DNA from: Sorex araneus
Lineage: Eukaryota; Chordata; Mammalia; Eulipotyphla; Soricidae
NCBI RefSeq assembly: GCF_027595985.1
Contig: NC_073303.1
Span: 22,121,102 to 22,185,101, forward strand
Direction of reading: 5' to 3'
DNA: 64,000 nucleotides
Part shown: positions 41,593 to 52,911 of the stretch, one piece after another
Layout: every line of letters begins with the position of its first letter
Position numbering within the stretch: position 1 is the first letter of the stretch
Notes under the pieces: model-generated
Told to the model about the DNA's origin: nothing
Seen by the model: only the letters and a program-made list of their open reading frames with translations
Database searches by the model: none
Position numbers and translations under genes: made by a program

Positions 41593-42594
41593 CTGCATTT
41601 TCTATTTTGACAGCCTGCAGTGTGTGCATTGCTAGGGTCACTTGGATTCTCACGCTGACCAGAGCCCAGCTGCCTGCTTTTTCCAGGGCAAGGAGCTGGA
41701 AAGCACAGCCCGAGGCTATCAGACCCACCAGGGCCCATCCTTGTGTGATTCTGCTTACTTGAACTTCCCAGAGACCCCTGGGGAACTGTGACCAGTAGGA
41801 GCTGACTGTTCTGGTCTCTTCAGAGACTGAGCAAACCTTTGAACTCCGGGTGGATGGAGTAGTTCTCTCTTCTACAACACCTACCTCATAGAAAGTCTGG
41901 ACAAATCTATAGTAAGACTTTTACCCATGCTTACTAGATAAGTTTTTAAATTTTTAGTAGGACCAGATGAAGAATCTTTGGCTACTTGCATATAGATTCG
42001 ACTTTTTAGCTTTTATAAGTGCAATAAGGCAGGAATCGGGAATAATTTTCTGTCTTTTTAAAAAAAAAAAAAACACTTGTATCTTAGATTTTTCTTGGGA
42101 ACAGAACAAGCGCTTGCTGCTCACAAGCCTTGTCCAATCCTGGGTTCTGTCCCCAGTGCCCCCATTTGGGCCGGGCTGCCACACAGTCAGACAGACAAAA
42201 AGTGTCAGGACACTTCTTGCATCTGGAGTGGAGACCTTGGCAATAGATATTATTACATTTAAATGGAAATTACCACTGCCTGCTGGTGTGACCCAAAAAG
42301 CAAATTAAATGAAAGGGGTTTTTGTGTGCTCTTTCTTGGTGGGGAAAGCGTGTGGGGAGCAGGGGGCTTTGAGCCACATTTTAGGATGCTCAGGGGTGCT
42401 CTAGAGAAGTTGCTCAGGAGGCCGAGGTGCTCCCAACAGTGCAATGCAGGACTTCTGGGTGCAAAGTGTTTACAGAATTTTAATTTCATTTTGCCCCGTC
42501 TAGTTTTGCCCCTTCACAATCCAAATGTGATTTGTGGTAGTAAGAAGTTATGTTTAAACATTCTTTATAATAAAATTACAGAGGCCTCTCTCTC

Positions 42595-42696
42595 TAAAAT
42601 CTAAAATCTCAGAGCTAGGACAAATGGAAATGTTACTGAGACCACTCAAGAAAATAAGTGGGACGATGATGATGATGACGATGATGACGATGATGA
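42595..42696 (+). mobile_element. RTE-tailed composite fragment ending in (GAT)n
   Basis: 'ctaaaatctcagagctagga', 'aatgttactgagaccactca', then (GATGATGAC)n at 42664-42696: a tail fragment of the long-form element. Confidence 0.6.
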
Positions 42697-42699
42697 ATA

Positions 42700-43345
42700 A
42701 AATTACAAAATGGCATCACCAGTCAGTACATGGAAAGATACTCAGAACCTTTTAGCCATAAGAGAAATCCAATTCTAGACCCAGTTAGACATCGCATTAT
42801 GCCCACTGGGATGGTTATAATAATAATAATTCAGAAAATAGCAGATATGTTGTCAAGACTGGGGAGAAATTGGAGCCCTCATTCACTGTGATTGGGAAAT
42901 GTAAAATAATGCAACCACTGTATAAAACACTGGCAGAGTCTCCTTCAAGATAACAGAATTCTGACATGATGCAGTTGTTACATGCTCATTATATGTCCAG
43001 GACACTCAAAACCATGCCCCCACAAAACATGCACAGATGTTGACTGCATCATTATTCATAATAACCAAGATGTGGAAACAGTCCATGAGTCGTTCTGCTT
43101 ATAAATAGCATCAACATTGTATGTTTATGCCATGGGAGTATCGGAAAGGAAAAAAAAAATCAGATTCTGACAGTACAAAGGAGATGAGGGATAGGAACGG
43201 CACCTGTTCCAGGGCCACATGCTTTATGACCTTGTGTGGGATCTCCAGGGGAGGCAGTTCCAGAAATAGAAAATAGACCAGGGGTTACCAGAAGTGGGGG
43301 AGCAGGAATGTTAAGGGATGGTAGCTAAAGGAGACAGAATTTTTT
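42700..43345 (+). mobile_element. Old L1 3' region in intron 1
   Basis: Ancient L1 landmarks in order: 'attatgcccactgggatggt', 'gactggggagaaattggagc', 'atcattattcataataacca', 'agaccaggggttaccagaag'. Sense orientation to MCUR1. Confidence 0.8.
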
Positions 43346-43381
43346 TTTAGGGGGATACAAATGCTCTACAAATCATGGTTT

Positions 43382-43570
43382 GGGGGCCAGAGCAATAGTA
43401 CAGCCGGTAGGGCATTTGCCTTGCATGTGACCAACCCGGGTTCAATCCCTGGCATCCCACATGGTTCCCCAAGCACCGCCAGGAGAAATTCTTGAGTGCA
43501 GAGCCAGGAGAACCCCTGAGCATTGCCTGGGTGTGTCCCCAAAAGCAAAGGAATAAAGTAAAATAAAATT
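43382..43570 (+). mobile_element. Type A SINE in intron 1
   Basis: Plus-strand copy, 'ggccagagcaatagtacagc' to 'aaagcaaaggaataaagtaa', about 210 bp before exon 2. Confidence 0.9.
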
Positions 43571-43784
43571 CCTGGGTTGGGGGGAAGATGTCACAACTCT
43601 GAATGTACTCAGAGCAAGACCCTGGCTCCCTTGAAATTGGTGTGTTGCGGGTGAATCAGCCCTCGGCACAGCTGTCATGGAAGCAGGCGTGGCCGCCAGC
43701 GTGCCTGGGGTTTCGCATGGTGCTGAGTTACTTCCACGTAGAGCCAGACCCTGTCCTGAACCTCTTCTGTCCTTCCCATTCCAG

Positions 43785-43904
43785 GTCTAAGCCTCTCCAC
43801 CGGGTGTCTGCAGCTGGAGCGCAAAAACAGAGACTTCACCTCTTCCGGGAACAGAAAATTCTACTTTGACACCCACGCTTTAGTGTGTGTGCTGGAAGAT
43901 AATG
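43785..43904 (+). CDS. MCUR1: MCUR1 exon 2
   Basis: Acceptor CCATTCCAG, donor AATG|GTAATC. The first two bases complete the glycine codon from exon 1. It reads LSLSTGCLQLERKNRDFTSS, then GNRKFYFDTHALVCVLEDN and the first base of the next glycine. This is the start of the conserved MCUR1 head domain (FDTHALV is the DUF1640 hallmark). Exon length 120 nt; entry and exit phases fit both neighbours. Confidence 0.96.
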
Positions 43905-43955
43905 GTAATCACGCCCTGGCCCCCCAGTGCCTTACACAAGGACTGAGGTGACTCT

Positions 43956-44129
43956 TTTTATGGGGGGGGTGAGGGTCACACCTAGCAATGCACAGGGGTT
44001 ACTCCTGGCTCTGCACTCAGGAATTACTCCTGTGGCTGCTCGGGGGACCATATGGGATGCTGGGAATCGATTCTGGGTCGGCCGCATGCAAGGCAAACAC
44101 CCTCCCCACTCTGCTATCGCTCCAGCCCC
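43956..44129 (-). mobile_element. Type A SINE 52 bp after exon 2 donor
   Basis: Minus-strand copy with imperfect TSD around GGTGACTCTT. Very close to the exon 2 splice donor. Confidence 0.88.
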
Positions 44130-44470
44130 AGACGGTGACGACTCTTAGCCTTCCTGTCATTTCCTTTCTCTGACTTTGAAGGTTCCAGGTAATCTTTCGG
44201 GCCAGCTCATTTTACTGTCTTGTTTTTGTGTTTGTTTGAGGACTTTTTGACTTTTTTTCCACACAGTTGAGGCATCTCTCACATGTTTTTCTCTTTTTTC
44301 CCCCCAACTAAAGTGTATTTTTATGACATCCCTCCAGAAAGTATAGTGTTATATAATTTTTTTAAAAGTAGATACTACTAAACCAGACTAGGAATGATTT
44401 CTATGCCAACTGCCTGATATGGAAAAATGATAGTTCTTTCCTGTGCATCTTGTATGTTTCGGGTTTTCTT

Positions 44471-44990
44471 TTCTTTTTCTTCTTTTTTTGTGTGTGTGCT
44501 TTTTGGGTCACACCTGGCGATGCACAGGGTTTACTCCTGGCTCATGCACTCAGGAATCAGTCCTGGGGAATATATGAGATGCTGGGAATCGAACCCGGGT
44601 CGGCCTCATGCAAGACAAATGCCCTACCCACTCTGCTATCCTCCAGCTCCCCCTCCCCTTTTTTAAAGAATTATTTATTTATTTATTTATTTATTTAGAT
44701 TTTGGGGCCACTCCCAACAGCGTTCAGGGCTTATTCCTGGCTCTGTGCTCAGGGCTCACTGCTGGCAGGCTCAGGCGACCATATGAGGTGGTTGGGGGTC
44801 AAACCTGAGTTGGCCACATGCAAGGCAAACACCTTACCCCCTGGACAGTCTCCAGCCCCTGTTGTTATTTGGCCACACCCAGCAGTGCTCAGGGCTAATC
44901 CCTGGCTCTGCACTCAAGGATCACTCCACGTGGATTCAGGAGACCATATGGAAGGTCGAGGATTGAACGCACACCTTGTGTGTTTTTAAA
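44471..44990 (-). mobile_element. Three antisense SINE copies in tandem
   Basis: A type A copy (about 44471-44651, with an internal deletion) followed by two older relatives (about 44700-44861 and 44868-44990), all in the same orientation. A (TTTA)n run lies at about 44669-44697. Confidence 0.8.
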
Positions 44991-44994
44991 ATAA

Positions 44995-45440
44995 TGAAAT
45001 TAAAGGGGAACCTGCTAAAGAGACACCACCATAATGTGGGAGCCTTCTGCCTTTTCCCTCTCCTCTTATCCTTTTAAATCCATTCTCGTCTGAATCTGAC
45101 CACCAAAAATATTTTTAAGAGTAAAATAAAATTATGAAATTAAAATAGCTGACCAGGGGGTACCTCGAGAACTAAGACATGGGCCTCACGTGCACCCAAC
45201 CCCAGTGGATACCCACGTGGTCCCAGGCATATGTGGGTGCAGCCTTGGGGACTCAAGCACAGTAGCGTGTGGTCCCAGGTGGCCCTGAAGTGCCCCTAGG
45301 TGGCTCTGGTGTCACTGCAGAACCTTCACTGCAGAACCAGGTCCTGCTTGGCTGAGAATGGCTGGGAGAAGCCCCCCCCCCAGGACTGCCAGCTAGGAAT
45401 AGCTGAGCAGCAACTATTTATAGTTTGGACTTTACTCTTT
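44995..45440. other. Intron 2, nothing clear
   Basis: A weak old SINE-like stretch at about 45150-45290; otherwise nothing recognised. Confidence 0.35.
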
Positions 45441-45447
45441 TTTCTTT

Positions 45448-45643
45448 TTTAAAAATACTTTTTGTGATTTTGGGGGGCGGGGGGGTTGGGCCACATCTGG
45501 CAATGTTCAGGGGTTACTCCTGGCTCTGCACTAAGGAATTACTCCTGGCAGTGTTCAGGGGACCATATGGGATGCCAGGGATCGAACCCAGGTTGGCTGC
45601 ATGCAAGGCAAATGCCCTACTCACTGTACCGCCACTCCGACCC
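45448..45643 (-). mobile_element. Type A SINE in intron 2
   Basis: Minus-strand copy from 'ttttgtgattttggggggcg' to 'gtaccgccactccgaccc'. Confidence 0.85.
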
Positions 45644-45659
45644 ATTAAAAAAAAAAAAA

Positions 45660-45900
45660 GCAAAAACACCTTTTCATTGAATCACAGCGAGATACACAGT
45701 TACAAGTGTTCATGATTGGCTTTCATATAATTTCCAACACCCGTCCTTCACCAGTGCAGTTTCCACCACTGATGCCCCTGCTCTTCCTCCCTCCTCTCCC
45801 TCTGGGCCTGCGTCTGTGGCAGGCACTTTTCTTCTCTCTCATTTTCCTTGGTGTTCAGACTCATACTTTGCTTTGTGGACATTGAACTGATGAACATAAA
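45660..45900 (-). mobile_element. Antisense L1 3' UTR
   Basis: 'tcattgaatcacagcgagat', 'atttccaacacccgtccttc', 'tgtggcaggcacttttcttc': complement of an L1 3' end. Confidence 0.75.
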
Positions 45901-46047
45901 AGACTGTTCTGACACATGGTGAACTAATAAAAGAAAAAAAAATTTAAAAAAAAAGACTGTTCTGACACATGATGCTTACTGAATCATGTGACATTTAGTA
46001 AAAATGCACTTCATAGATAGAGATGACATCCGGATATTTAATTGTTT

Positions 46048-46210
46048 GGGAGAAGGAGTTGGTTTTTTCCTGTGGGAGCATAAATGCTGTGTTCTGGGCT
46101 TTCTCCTGCTCTGTACTCAGGGGTCACTCTTGGCAGTGCTCAGTGACCACATGTGGTACTTGGGATCAAATGCTTGCAAGGCAAGCGCCTTAACCCCGTT
46201 ATGATCTGTT
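46048..46210 (-). mobile_element. Old tRNA-SINE in intron 2
   Basis: 'ctgctctgtactcaggggtc', 'ggtacttgggatcaaatgct', 'gcaaggcaagcgccttaacc'. Confidence 0.65.
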
Positions 46211-46328
46211 CGGTTTTCATACTTAATCTTATCTGGACAAAGACTCCAGTGATAGTTCTCTAAACTGAGACACACATATGCTCAAAATCAGGATCTCAAA
46301 TTAGTGTGCATTCTGTCTTTGAACAAAG

Positions 46329-46749
46329 ATGCACTATAGCACTGTTGTCCCATTGTTCATCGATCTGCCCAAGCAGGCACCAGTAATGTCTCTGTTGTGA
46401 GACTTGTTACTGGTTTTGGTATGTAGAATACGCCACGGGGGCTGGAGCAATAGCACATCGGGTAGGGCGTTTGCCTTGCACACAGCCAACCCGGGTTCGA
46501 TTCCCACATCCCCTATGGTCTCCTGAGCACCACCAGGGGTAATTCCTGAGCGCAGAGCCAGGAATAACCTCTGTGTGTTGCTAGGTGTGACCCAAAAAGC
46601 AAAAAAAAAGAATGTGCCACGGAGAGCTTGCCAGGCTCTGCCATGCAGGCAGGATACTCTTGGTAGCTTGCCAAGCTCTTCGGAGGAATCGAACCCAGGT
46701 CGCCCTCATGCAAAGCAAACGCCCTACCCACTGTGCTATCGCTCCACCC
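46329..46749 (-). mobile_element. Type B SINE split by a type A SINE
   Basis: Tail part 46329-46437 and body/head part 46610-46749 of one minus-strand type B copy, separated by the plus-strand type A at 46438-46609. Shows that the type A family was active after this type B copy was fixed. Confidence 0.88.
46438..46609 (+). mobile_element. Type A SINE nested in type B SINE
   Basis: Plus-strand full copy. Target-site sequence GAATACGCCACGG on the left and GAATGTGCCACGG on the right. Confidence 0.9.
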
Positions 46750-46754
46750 AGGTA

Positions 46755-47475
46755 TGTTGAAAAAATATACCTGTGCTTTTTCTTCAAGTACTTTCTCTGG
46801 TTGGACCTGCCCCTTTCTGAAGAGCTCTCTTCTGTCCTTGCCAGAACAAAGAGCGAAGGTCTATAGACTTGGAAGGTGTAGGGGTGAAGTCAGGCTGGCT
46901 GGGGGTCAGTCCCCCTGCAGAATCCTGGGGGGCTCAGCGTCTCTCTCCTCCCCTCCAGCACGGGCTGCAGCCAAAGACCCTTTGAGACTTAAGTGCAGTA
47001 ATTTTCTTGAGTTCACCTTGTAAAATAAAAGGGTGGAATGCTGTTATCATTCTGTATTATCCTGCTGATGGCTTTTTCTTCTCAGACTTGAAGCAGTAGG
47101 CTTTTACACTACACTACTCCCAGCTCAGACTTTCAAAGAGAAAACTGGAATTTAGATGAGAGAATCTAAAATTACCTCAGTAAGCAGGAGCCTTCCTGAT
47201 TGCCTCTCTCTCTCTTCCTTTTTTTTTTTTTGTGGATTTCGTGTTCTTGCATTCAAAGAAACTATTTGTACAAAGACATTAAGACCATGGGGTGTGTCAG
47301 CAGATAGACTAAGGTTAGATGGTATCAAGGAAACAGTTTTAATTTTATTGAGTGTGAGCGATTCGGAAACTAGAGGATTCAAAATGGTTCCACATTCTTC
47401 CTCCCGTTGAGAGATTTATTTTCATTCCCTGTCTTTTGCAGTATTTTTTTTTTAAAAAGGACCACATAGATTTTT
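46755..47475. other. Intron 2, mostly unique sequence
   Basis: No repeat recognised, apart from T-runs at 47218 and 47446. Confidence 0.45.
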
Positions 47476-47477
47476 CT

Positions 47478-47671
47478 ATTACTGTCATCCTGTTCGTTGC
47501 TCATCAATTTTCTCGAGCGGGCACCAGTAACATCTCCATTGTGAGACTTGTTGTTACTATTTTTGGCATATCATATATGCCATGGGGAGCTTGCCGGGCT
47601 CTCTGAGAGGGGTGGAGGAATCGAACCCGGTCTGCCGCATGCAAGGCAAATGCCCTACCCGCTGTGCTATC
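47478..47671 (-). mobile_element. Type B (RTE-tailed) SINE in intron 2
   Basis: Minus-strand copy: tail 'tctcgagcgggcaccagtaa', body 'gcttgccgggctctctgaga', head 'cgaacccggtctgccgcatg'. A short internal deletion in the body. Confidence 0.88.
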
Positions 47672-47929
47672 TAGAATTGTTCTGGGGTGTCCGAGTGACT
47701 TTTCTGGATTTTGGCCCTTGATTTTGTTTTTGTGCCACTGCAGTGTGAATCCCACTGATGTGGAGGGTCTGACGGTGCCCACCAGCCTGACATGGTGATG
47801 AGTGATGGCATTTGAGGTGAGGAGTTAGGATCAGGCCAGGGAGCACCTTTAGGAACCATTTTATCTCTTGTTCCTTCCAGACCAATGATTCTTTTAAAAA
47901 AAATTTTTTTAATTTTTTAGAAATATGTA

Positions 47930-48163
47930 TAGCGATAGCACAGCGGGTAGAGTGTTTGCCTTGCATGCAGCCGACCCGGGTTCAATTCCTCAGCCCCTCT
48001 CGGAGAGTCAGGTAAGCTACTGAGAGTATCCCACGTGCACAGCAGAGCCTGGCAAGCTACCCGTGGCGTATTTGATATGCCAAAAACAGTAACAAGTCTC
48101 ACAATAGAGACATTACTGGTACCCGCTCGAGCGAATTGATTAGCAACAGGATGACAGTGATAC
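47930..48163 (+). mobile_element. Type B SINE in intron 2
   Basis: Plus-strand copy starting at 'tagcgatagcacagcgggta' and ending 'gatgacagtgatacagagat'. It abuts the long composite on the opposite strand. Confidence 0.88.
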
Positions 48164-48164
48164 A

Positions 48165-48700
48165 GAGATCACGAATCACGAAATCCCGTTAATCACCGAT
48201 TTCTCGGGCGGGCTCAGTTACATCTCATTTCATCCTTTCCCTGAGATCTTAGAAGTCCATCTCGACTCGGCCCTCCTAACGATGTAGCACTGAGGGCTCT
48301 TCAGGGTCAGGGGAATGAGATCCAGCTTGTTACTGGATTTAGCATATGAATACACCATGGGAAGCTTGCAAGGCTGTCCCATGTGGGCAGGAAACTCTCA
48401 GAAGATTGCCAGTTTCTCCCAGAGGGAGAAGTAGGCTAAAGATATCTGAAAGCTTGCTTTTAAGTCTCTCTCTCTGGATGTTGGCCATTGATGGGATTAC
48501 ACACACCTGGGTTCCTCTGCTGGTACCTTGCGTGAGGTCTGTCTGAACGTCTGGAGAGGGGCCTCCAGCATGGCTGTAGCTAGGTTCCGGTGGTCTTCGG
48601 CCGCCAGGAGCTCTGCTTGGGGTGGGGAGGGAAGCTGGAGACCATCCCCTCCGAGAGGCCCCGGGGAAGACAGCCAGGTGTGCAAGCAAGAGAGGAGAGT
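48165..48700 (-). mobile_element. Long RTE-tailed composite element, copy 2
   Basis: Minus-strand relative of 34262-34930. Shared blocks include 'gggtcaggggaatgaga', 'cattgatgggattacac' and 'ggagaggggcct'. Its tail end is next to the tail of the 47930 type B SINE. Confidence 0.65.
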
Positions 48701-48714
48701 CTCTCTCAGAGATA

Positions 48715-48840
48715 CAGATATATATATAAAGTCATTCACAGTAAGTTGTTACACTCAGTATTCCAACACTAATCCCACCACCATTATACCTTCCCACTTC
48801 CACTATTTCGAACTTTCCCAGACTTCAGAGCAAGGATTCT
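48715..48840 (-). mobile_element. Antisense L1-like 3' UTR fragment
   Basis: 'cactcagtattccaacacta' and 'ccaccaccattataccttcc' parallel the L1-like half of the 5030-5370 duplicate. Confidence 0.5.
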
Positions 48841-49135
48841 TGATCAGCAACACTCTCCTTGTGTCTGAAATCTCACTAACTCTGGTTGTTTCCCTTCCCT
48901 TTTCTACAAAAAACTCATTTGTATTTGGTATCTTGGGTTTTGAAGCTTAACTTCTGCTTTTTTTATATCTACTTCATCCCTAAGCTATACTTTGGAGTTA
49001 GTTTTAGCCTCAGTGTAAATTCTCTGTCTCTCTTTTCCTTTTCTTCATAATCCCCAAACCTAAATCATGTTCAGCTCCACACTCTATTTTCAAATGCATT
49101 ACAAAATTGCAAATAAATAAATAAGACTAGAAACA

Positions 49136-49138
<3 letters not shown>

Positions 49139-49170
<32 letters not shown>
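49139..49170 (+). repeat. (AT)n microsatellite
   Basis: About 15 AT units immediately at the 3' end of an antisense SINE. Confidence 0.9.
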
Positions 49171-49172
<2 letters not shown>

Positions 49173-49320
49173 CTTTTTGGGTCACACCCAGTGATGCACA
49201 GGGGTTACTCCTGGCTTTGCACTCAGGAATTACTCCTGGCAGTGCTTGGGGGACCATATGGGATGCCGGGGATCGAATCCGGGTCGGCACATGCAAGGCA
49301 AACTGCTATTGCTCTGGCTT
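49171..49320 (-). mobile_element. Type A SINE in intron 2
   Basis: Minus-strand copy; the head region has a small deletion ('gcaaactgctattgctctgg'). Confidence 0.88.
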
Positions 49321-49656
49321 CCAAACAAATATATATTTCTGAATCTCAGCAAGCTACAGGCAACCAACATTAACATTTTGGTGCGTAAACCTTGGGATTT
49401 TTTTTTTCTAGACGTGGATAACCCACACATAATTGAAGGATTTGGGGGCTCAGGGGATAGCTCAAGAAACCGGGGTGTCCAGTGTGCACACAGAGGCCTG
49501 CATCTGTTCTCCAAAGATGCCAGGTCTCCTTGTACCTCCAGGTGTCGTCCAAAACCAATGAAACAAACAAACAACCGAATTAAAGTATCTTTGAATAAAG
49601 TGACTTCACTGGAAGTTTCTGTCTGCATTAAAATTTTCTTTAAAATTTTAATTGTA

Positions 49657-49832
49657 GGGGCTGGAGTGATAGCACAGCGGGCAGGGCATTTGCCTTGCAC
49701 ACGGTCGACCCGGGTTCAATTCCCAGCATCCTATATGGTCCCCCGAGCATTGATTGCCAGGAGTAATTCCTGAGTGCAAAGCCAGGAGTAACCCCTGTGC
49801 ATCGCCGGTGTGACCCAAAAGAGAAAAAAAAA
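49657..49832 (+). mobile_element. Type A SINE in intron 2
   Basis: Plus-strand copy with TSD like AATTTTAATTGT / AAATTTAATTGT; an extra 'tgatt' lies in the body. Confidence 0.9.
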
Positions 49833-49839
49833 ATTTAAT

Positions 49840-50645
49840 TGTTGTCCCATGTTAAATCACACTCAAATTCTATCAGTTCCAACTTCTTTCAAGCAAATGG
49901 ATCATTAATTACAAGCGTCAACATTCTTTTTCAGTTCTTATGGATAAAAGTATTTAATAGAAGTATTGAATAATACTTCTTTTGTTTCTAGAGGCTTACT
50001 TTCCAGCATTTTTTTAGAATTTCCAACATAATATGTTGCTACCTAAAGTTATTAAGAACATTAATTGAGTATCAGTATTTTTTCCCTTTGGGTCCTTTCC
50101 ACTGATGACTAAAGGAAATAGTAGGGGGAAAATGAAAGAATCGATTTATCTTCTAGCATTAAATTAACCACTGAATTCCCGTTTACATAGTTAATGATTT
50201 GGCTGGTTTGTGAGAGGTATAAGGAATTGAGATTTCCCACTGAAATAAATTAGTTTTTAACTACATTTTAAAATTAAGGAAGTTACATCCATTGTAGAAT
50301 ATTGAAACCACAGAAAATGACAAAAATCACCTAGACTCTGTTAAAATCACAAGAGCAATACTGCTGGTAAGTTTTGATCTGTTTTTTTTTTCCCCCATTG
50401 CACTTGGCCTTCGATGCATTGCAGGCACCCCCATCCTTAAGCATCCTGAAGGACGTGACCTCTGGGAATGACCAGAGTGACAGGCACCAGTAGCCATGCC
50501 TTAGGCCCCTCAGTACTTTTTCCACCGGCTTCTGAATTCAGACATTCTTCTGAATGTTTGCATTTGCAGGTTTTCCCCTTCCAATCAAGAAGGTTTTTCT
50601 TCAACCTCAGGCAAGTCTCCCGAGTCTGATGATCTCTTGTGTTTT
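49840..50645. other. End of intron 2, unique AT-rich sequence
   Basis: No repeat or extra exon recognised in the 800 bp before exon 3. Confidence 0.5.
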
Positions 50646-50648
50646 CAG

Positions 50649-50752
50649 GGTTTACTACTCAACAAGCAGAAGTCATTGTATCAGCCTTGGTCAAGATCCT
50701 GGACACCAACCTGGATATCGTCTACAAGGACATGGTCACTAAGATGCAGCAG
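50649..50752 (+). CDS. MCUR1: MCUR1 exon 3
   Basis: Acceptor GTTTTCAG, donor CAGCAG|GTAACT. After completing the glycine it reads FTTQQAEVIVSALVKILDTN, then LDIVYKDMVTKMQQ. This is part of the conserved MCUR1 head domain, with the VYKDMVTKMQQ motif shared with CCDC90B. 104 nt; ends in phase 0. Confidence 0.97.
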
Positions 50753-50897
50753 GTAACTGTGCTGGGTGCTTTCCGACTCGGAGGTGGAACGTGACCTGAG
50801 AGATACACTTTTAGAGTATATATTGTTGAAGAGCATGCTGTCACTTGAACCATAGTGGAGAGTAGACGGTGGTGTTGGCATAAAAATAAAGGTGTTT

Positions 50898-51064
50898 AGG
50901 GCCGGAGGCATAGTACAGCAGGTAGGACATTTGCCTTGCACACAGGTGACTCGGGTTCGATTCCTTGAATCCTATATGGTCCCCTGAGCACCACCAGGAG
51001 TAATTCCCAAGTGCAGAGCCAGGAGGAACCCCTGAGCATCGCTGGGTATGATCCAAAAGGCAGA
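50898..51064 (+). mobile_element. Type A SINE passing into a polypurine tract
   Basis: Plus-strand copy whose AAAAGGCAGAAAGAAGGAAG tail merges with the following GGAA array. Confidence 0.88.
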
Positions 51065-51412
51065 AAGAAGGAAGGAGGGAGGGAAGGGGGGAGGAAGAGA
51101 GGGAGGGAGAGAGGGAGGCAGGGAAGGAAGGAAGGGAAAAAAGGAAGGAAGGAAGGAAGGAAGGAAGGAAGGAAGGAAGGAAGGAAGGAAGGAAGGAAGG
51201 AAGGGAGGGAGGGAGGGAGGGAGGGAGGAGGGAAGGAAGGAAGGGAGGGAGGGGGGAGGGAAGGAAGGAAGGAAGAAAGGAAGGAAGGAAGGAAGGAAGG
51301 AAGGAAGGAAGGAAGGAAGGAAGGAAGGAAGGAGGGAGGGAGGGAGGGAGGGAGGGAGGGAGGGAGGGAGGGAGGGAGGGAGGGAGGGAGGGAGGGAGGG
51401 AGGGAGGGAGAG
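51065..51412 (+). repeat. (GGAA)n/(GGGA)n polypurine array in intron 3
   Basis: About 350 bp of almost pure purine on the sense strand: alternating (GGAA) and (GGGA) blocks, ending about 280 bp before exon 4. Probably seeded by the tail of the SINE just before it. Confidence 0.95.
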
Positions 51413-51690
51413 ATAAAAGGGGTATTTATTCATTACGGGAACGTGCCAGAGCCGGGGTCGTGGGCTCAGATATACACACTGAGCTGGTGCAGGTCATTAG
51501 GAAGCTGAGCCAGTGTTTCCCTTCTTCCCTTTTTCTCGCTTTGGAATCCCAGGCGAGTGCGCTACGCGCTCCTGTCCACCTTCCCGGTCTCAGTCAGGTC
51601 GCCAGAGGCGGAGGGGCAGTGGAGAAGGTAGATGGTGGGAGGGGCTTTCGAGACCCGAGGAGGTTGGACGCTTTGTGTTTCCGTCCCTAG

Positions 51691-51792
51691 GAGATCACTC
51701 TTCAGCAAATCATGTCTCAGATCTCCAACGTGAAGAAGGATATGATTATTCTGGAGAAGAGTGAATTTTCAGCCCTCCGAGCAGAAAATGAG
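51691..51792 (+). CDS. MCUR1: MCUR1 exon 4
   Basis: Acceptor CCGTCCCTAG, donor AATGAG|GTAAAG. 34 codons: [20 protein letters not shown] then [14 protein letters not shown]. Start of the long coiled coil ([12 protein letters not shown] is highly conserved in the family). Phase 0 at both ends, so alternative splicing here would keep the frame. Confidence 0.97.
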
Positions 51793-51884
51793 GTAAAGCT
51801 CTACAGAGCCGCTCACACTTAGGAAATGTGTCTTGTTAAGACCTTGGGCTCCACATGTTGAGAAGGGCGCAGGAATCCCTCTCA

Positions 51885-52059
51885 GGGGCTGGAGCGATAG
51901 CACTCAGGGCGTTTGCCTTGCACGAGGCCAACCCGGGTTCGATTCCCAGCATCCTGTATGGTCCCCTGAGCACCGCCAGGGGTAATTCCTGAGTGTAGAG
52001 CCAGGAGTGACCCCTGTGCATCACCGGATGTGATCCAAAAAGCAAAAAAAAAAAAAAAA
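51885..52059 (+). mobile_element. Type A SINE in intron 4
   Basis: Plus-strand copy, TSD AATCCCTCTCAG, about 90 bp after the exon 4 donor. The head has a small deletion ('gatagcactcagggcg'). Confidence 0.9.
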
Positions 52060-52317
52060 TCCCTCTCAGTCTGTTACTCTGTTCCCAGCACCACACAAGC
52101 CAGAATAGTTGTCAAGTTGTTACTCAGTCAGCACCACCCACCCATCAGGAGCCAAGGATTTCCAGCTTCCCCCTCACCCCACCCCTACCCCAGCTCCTCA
52201 CCACCACTCCCCCCGACCCCCAGAGAAACTTAATACTGGATTGATTCGACTCTAACAAGCTTTTGTTCTCGAACTTCTGATGAAATTGGAGTTTGTTTTG
52301 CAACCATAAATCATTCT

Positions 52318-52545
52318 TTTAAAAAAAGAATTTCTTAATGAATCATCATGAGATACAGTTACAGATTCACAAATTTCCGTGATTACGTTTCAGTCATACA
52401 ATGATCGAGTACCCATCCCTCCACCAGTGCCCATTCTCCACCACCAATGGTCGCAGTATCCCTCCCACCACCCCCACCCCCGCCTCTGTGTGTGGCAGGC
52501 AAATTCCCTTTTACTCTCTCTTTCCTTCTGGGTATTAAATCGTTC
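52318..52545 (-). mobile_element. Antisense L1 3' UTR in intron 4
   Basis: 'aatgaatcatcatgagatac', 'gtttcagtcatacaatgatc', 'acccatccctccaccagtgc'. Confidence 0.75.
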
Positions 52546-52626
52546 TTTTTTAATTGACTCTTGTATTAAATAAAGGGGTTACATTATTTTGCCGTTACAT
52601 TATTATATTTGTCTATCATTTTCTTG

Positions 52627-52860
52627 GGCTGGAGCAATAGCACAGCGGTAGGGCGTTCACCTTTCACACAGCCGACCCCTGTTCGATTCCTCCGCCCCTC
52701 TCGGAGAGCCCAGCAAGCTACCAAGAGTATCTCGCCTGCACGGCAGAGCCTGGCAAGCTACCCATGGCGTACTGAATATGCCAAAAACAGTAACAATAAG
52801 TCTCACAATGAGAGACGTTACTGGTGCCCGCTCAAACAAATCGAGATGACAGTGACAGTG
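52627..52860 (+). mobile_element. Type B (RTE-tailed) SINE with perfect TSD
   Basis: 234-bp unit bounded by ATCATTTTCTTG (52615-52626 and 52861-52872). Head, type B body and tail ending 'gatgacagtgacagtg', no poly-A. Second copy with clean ends (compare 26660-26900). Confidence 0.95.
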
Positions 52861-52911
52861 ATCATTTTCTTGTTTTTAATGCATAAATGCTGCTTTATAA
52901 AGTATCCATTA

